Below are positions 62,501-64,000 of a DNA stretch of 64,000 bases, in pieces. Numbering within the stretch: the stretch's first letter is position 1; each line of letters begins with the position of its first letter. The stretch covers positions 23,569,013-23,633,012 of the forward strand of contig JARWKL010000007.1 in assembly GCA_029961685.1 (NCBI GenBank). Direction: 5' to 3'. This DNA comes from Aristolochia californica (lineage: Eukaryota; Streptophyta; Magnoliopsida; Piperales; Aristolochiaceae). The translations under genes and the position numbers were made by a program. The notes under the pieces were generated by a model. It searched no databases and was not told the DNA's origin. It saw nothing but the letters and a program-made list of their open reading frames with translations.

Positions 62501-62721
62501 ATATAGTCCATTACGCATGACAAATCACTTTTCAATCATCTATGATTGTTAGGTCAACTATTTGAAAATGGGCAAAATAATGGTTAGTTAGACTCGGGCA
62601 AATATCCCACCGCATGTTCACTTGAGAATTTAATGAGCATTTGTTATTCTCTTTAAAAACTTTGGATCCATAGGTCATTTGAATCTTTAACATGTTTCTA
62701 GCATGCATAACCATTTTTAAA

Positions 62722-63394
62722 ACATGTATAGAAAAGATCTCCTTCATGTAATATTCCAAGATATTATTGTTGGACTAGTGGAATTTCCCAAACTTGGATA
62801 ACAAAACTTTTGTGTTCATTTGTGGTGTGTGAATAAATTTTATTTGTTTACTTTTTTTATTGTTTTAAATTTTTTCCATACATCAACTATAAAATTTTTA
62901 TTTTGTTGTGATCTATTTGCCTTTTTTATTTACTGGATGAAGGGAGAGCGAAAAACTCGAAGTTTTGATCTAAGAAAAATGTATACATCTAAAACGGAAA
63001 TGCACAATGCAAAATGTAGAGAGAGATAATTCCAAAGAGTGTCTGTAATTTTTAGGGAATGTAAACTCTTTTTCGTTTTTATATCTTAGGTTTTGCAATC
63101 GTCGGGAAAAGAGGGAGGCGGGGGATTTGTAACTGAGTGTTGACTCCCAATCCAAAAGTCATTTCTTACAAAAATATAGCCCGTTACGCATGATAAATCC
63201 CTTTACAATCATCTATGATTAGTATGTCAGCTTTTTGCAAATGGGCAAAATAACGGCATGTTTGACTCGGGTAAATATCCCACCGCAAGTTCACTTGAGA
63301 ATTTAATGAGCGTTTGTTATTCTCTTTAAAAGCTTTGCATACATAGCTCATTTGCATCTTTAACATGTTTCAAATATGCATATCAATTTTTAAA
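62722..63394 (+). repeat. Exemplar of K-type monomer
   Basis: A 673-bp unit typical of type K. Diagnostic sites are: gaaaaactcgaagttttgat with the extra A; ttgactcccaatccaaaag; tatgtcagctttttgcaaat; gcatgtttgactcgggtaaa; cgcaagttcacttgag (other types have cgcacgttc); and tttgcat...atagctcatttgcatc in place of tttggatccataggtcatttgaatc. The last change removes the GGATCC found in most N and T units. The following unit boundary carries tagaagaaatctctttcttg, which is also typical downstream of K. Confidence 0.8.
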
Positions 63395-64000
63395 ACATGT
63401 GTAGAAGAAATCTCTTTCTTGTAAAATTTCAAGCTATTAGGGTTAAACTAGTGGAATTTCCCAAAATTGGATCACAAAACTTTTGTGTTCATTACTGTTG
63501 GGTGATAAATGTTATTTATTTATATTTGTTATTGTTTTAAATTTTTTCTATACATCAACTATAAAATTTCATTTGGTTGTAAGCTTTTTGCCTTTTTTGT
63601 TTTCGGGATAAAGGGGGAGCGAAAACTCAATGTTTTGATTTAAGAAAAAAGTGTACATCTAAAATGGAAAAACACAATGCACAATTGTAGACAGATATAA
63701 TTCCAAAGAGTGTCTGTAATTTTTAGGGATCGTGAGCACTTTTTCGTTTTTATATCTAAGGTTTTGAAATTGTCGGGAAATGAGGGAGGCGGGTGATTTT
63801 TAACTGAGTGTTGACTTCCAATCCATAAGTCATTTCCTAAAAAAATATAGCCCGTTACTCTTGCAAATCACTTTACAATCATCAATGATTGTTAGGTCAA
63901 ATTTTTAAAAGTGGGCAAAATAATGGCTTGTTTGACTCGGGCAAATATCCCACCCCATGTTCATTTGAGAATTTAATGAAAATTTTTATTCTCTATAAAA

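Larger units (their letters stand above)
1..64000. repeat. Satellite DNA array, ~672-bp monomer, ~96 units, head-to-tail
   Basis: The same ~672-bp unit recurs without interruption in one orientation. The phase 10-mer ACATGTGTAG (or a one- or two-base variant) is found at 589, 1256, 1928, 2601, 3247, 3921, 4592, 5264 and onward to 62051, 62722 and 63395. The commonest spacings are 671-674 bp. Two boundaries are lost inside deletions, near 26275 and 45450. Both ends of the window lie inside a unit, so the array continues beyond it. No stretch over 300 bases lacks the repeat, and I saw no inserted transposon, gene or unique spacer. Role is inferred: constitutive heterochromatin, possibly centromeric or pericentromeric. 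Organism and satellite family name cannot be assigned from the sequence. Confidence 0.98.
56041..64000. repeat. Block 11: K-N-T trimers to the window end
   Basis: Unit order K-N-T-K-N-T-K-N-T, then a T-like unit with a ttgaattcc variant, K, and a partial T. Boundaries are 56041, 56667, 57340, 58013, 58687, 59361, 60033, 60706, 61378, 62051, 62722 and 63395. Units 56041-58012 resemble 60033-62050 at an offset near 4.0 kb. Shared markers include ggttgtaagccctttttc, cagaataat followed by gcatg, and attgaca before the ttattg stretch. Two trimers therefore act as a hexamer here. Confidence 0.7.

Noticed and set aside
1..64000. Many 60-114-codon open frames on both strands as real genes
   Set aside because: They recur at fixed phase in the repeat, are broken by stops or indels in many copies, vary in start and end, and match no family I recognise. 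The three sets (two on the minus strand, one on the plus strand) are explained by the satellite unit itself.
1..64000. CRISPR-like array
   Set aside because: Repeats of ~672 bp with no short-repeat/unique-spacer alternation; the 'spacers' are themselves repeated.
1..64000. CENP-B box in the unit
   Set aside because: The tttcg and tcgggaa segments resemble parts of it, but the required spacing of TTCG, A and CGGG is not met anywhere I checked.
1..64000. Tandem LTR or other transposon origin of the unit
   Set aside because: No target-site duplications, terminal TG...CA pairs, primer-binding site or reverse-transcriptase-like coding remains could be seen in the unit.

Overview
The whole 64-kb window is one uninterrupted tandem satellite array. 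I can support no protein-coding gene, RNA gene, transposon or single-copy spacer anywhere in it. The repeat unit is about 672 bp and AT-rich (roughly 70% AT by eye). It runs head-to-tail in one orientation from the first base to the last. Using the recurring 10-mer ACATGTGTAG (and near variants) as the phase point, I place 96 unit boundaries between 589 and 63395, almost all 667-676 bp apart. Only a few intervals are shorter, and each of those has a visible internal deletion. The sequence looks like nuclear eukaryotic heterochromatin (pericentromeric, centromeric or other satellite block). A plant is plausible from unit length, AT-richness and the CpG decay pattern, but no species or named satellite family can be assigned from sequence alone.

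The units fall into three recurring types, set by linked diagnostic sites. N has ttgaattgcaatccataag and gacttgttagactcggg. T has ttgacttccaatccataag and ggcttgtttgactcgggc. K has ttgactcccaatccaaaag, gtcagctttttgcaaat and ttgcatccatagctcattt. Their order is not random and shows several local higher-order repeat (HOR) states: N-T-K trimers (3247-9129); a dimer with chimeric T/K units plus an extra duplicated unit (10447-14470); an irregular stretch (14471-20411); N/K alternation (20412-26274); a seven-unit HOR of about 4.7 kb in two full copies plus a leading partial one (26275-36994); a six-unit K-N-K-N-T-T order (37669 to about 45450); three nearly identical copies of a 1344-bp dimer (46664-50696); and mixed trimer/hexamer order to the end. 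Longer-range similarity links blocks 4 to 15 kb apart.

Each intact unit carries the same small architecture on the + strand: a T-rich left half with an AATAAA, a G-rich purine tract (G3-A4-G5-A-G2-C-G5), a nearly perfect 18-bp palindrome (ACAATCAT-CT-ATGATTGT), and two further dyads just downstream. The short open reading frames that recur once per unit on both strands are best read as by-products of repetition. The points of interest are the HOR mosaic, the recent dimer amplification, the dyad cluster, the periodic G-rich tract, the CpG decay and the microhomology deletions, not any encoded product.
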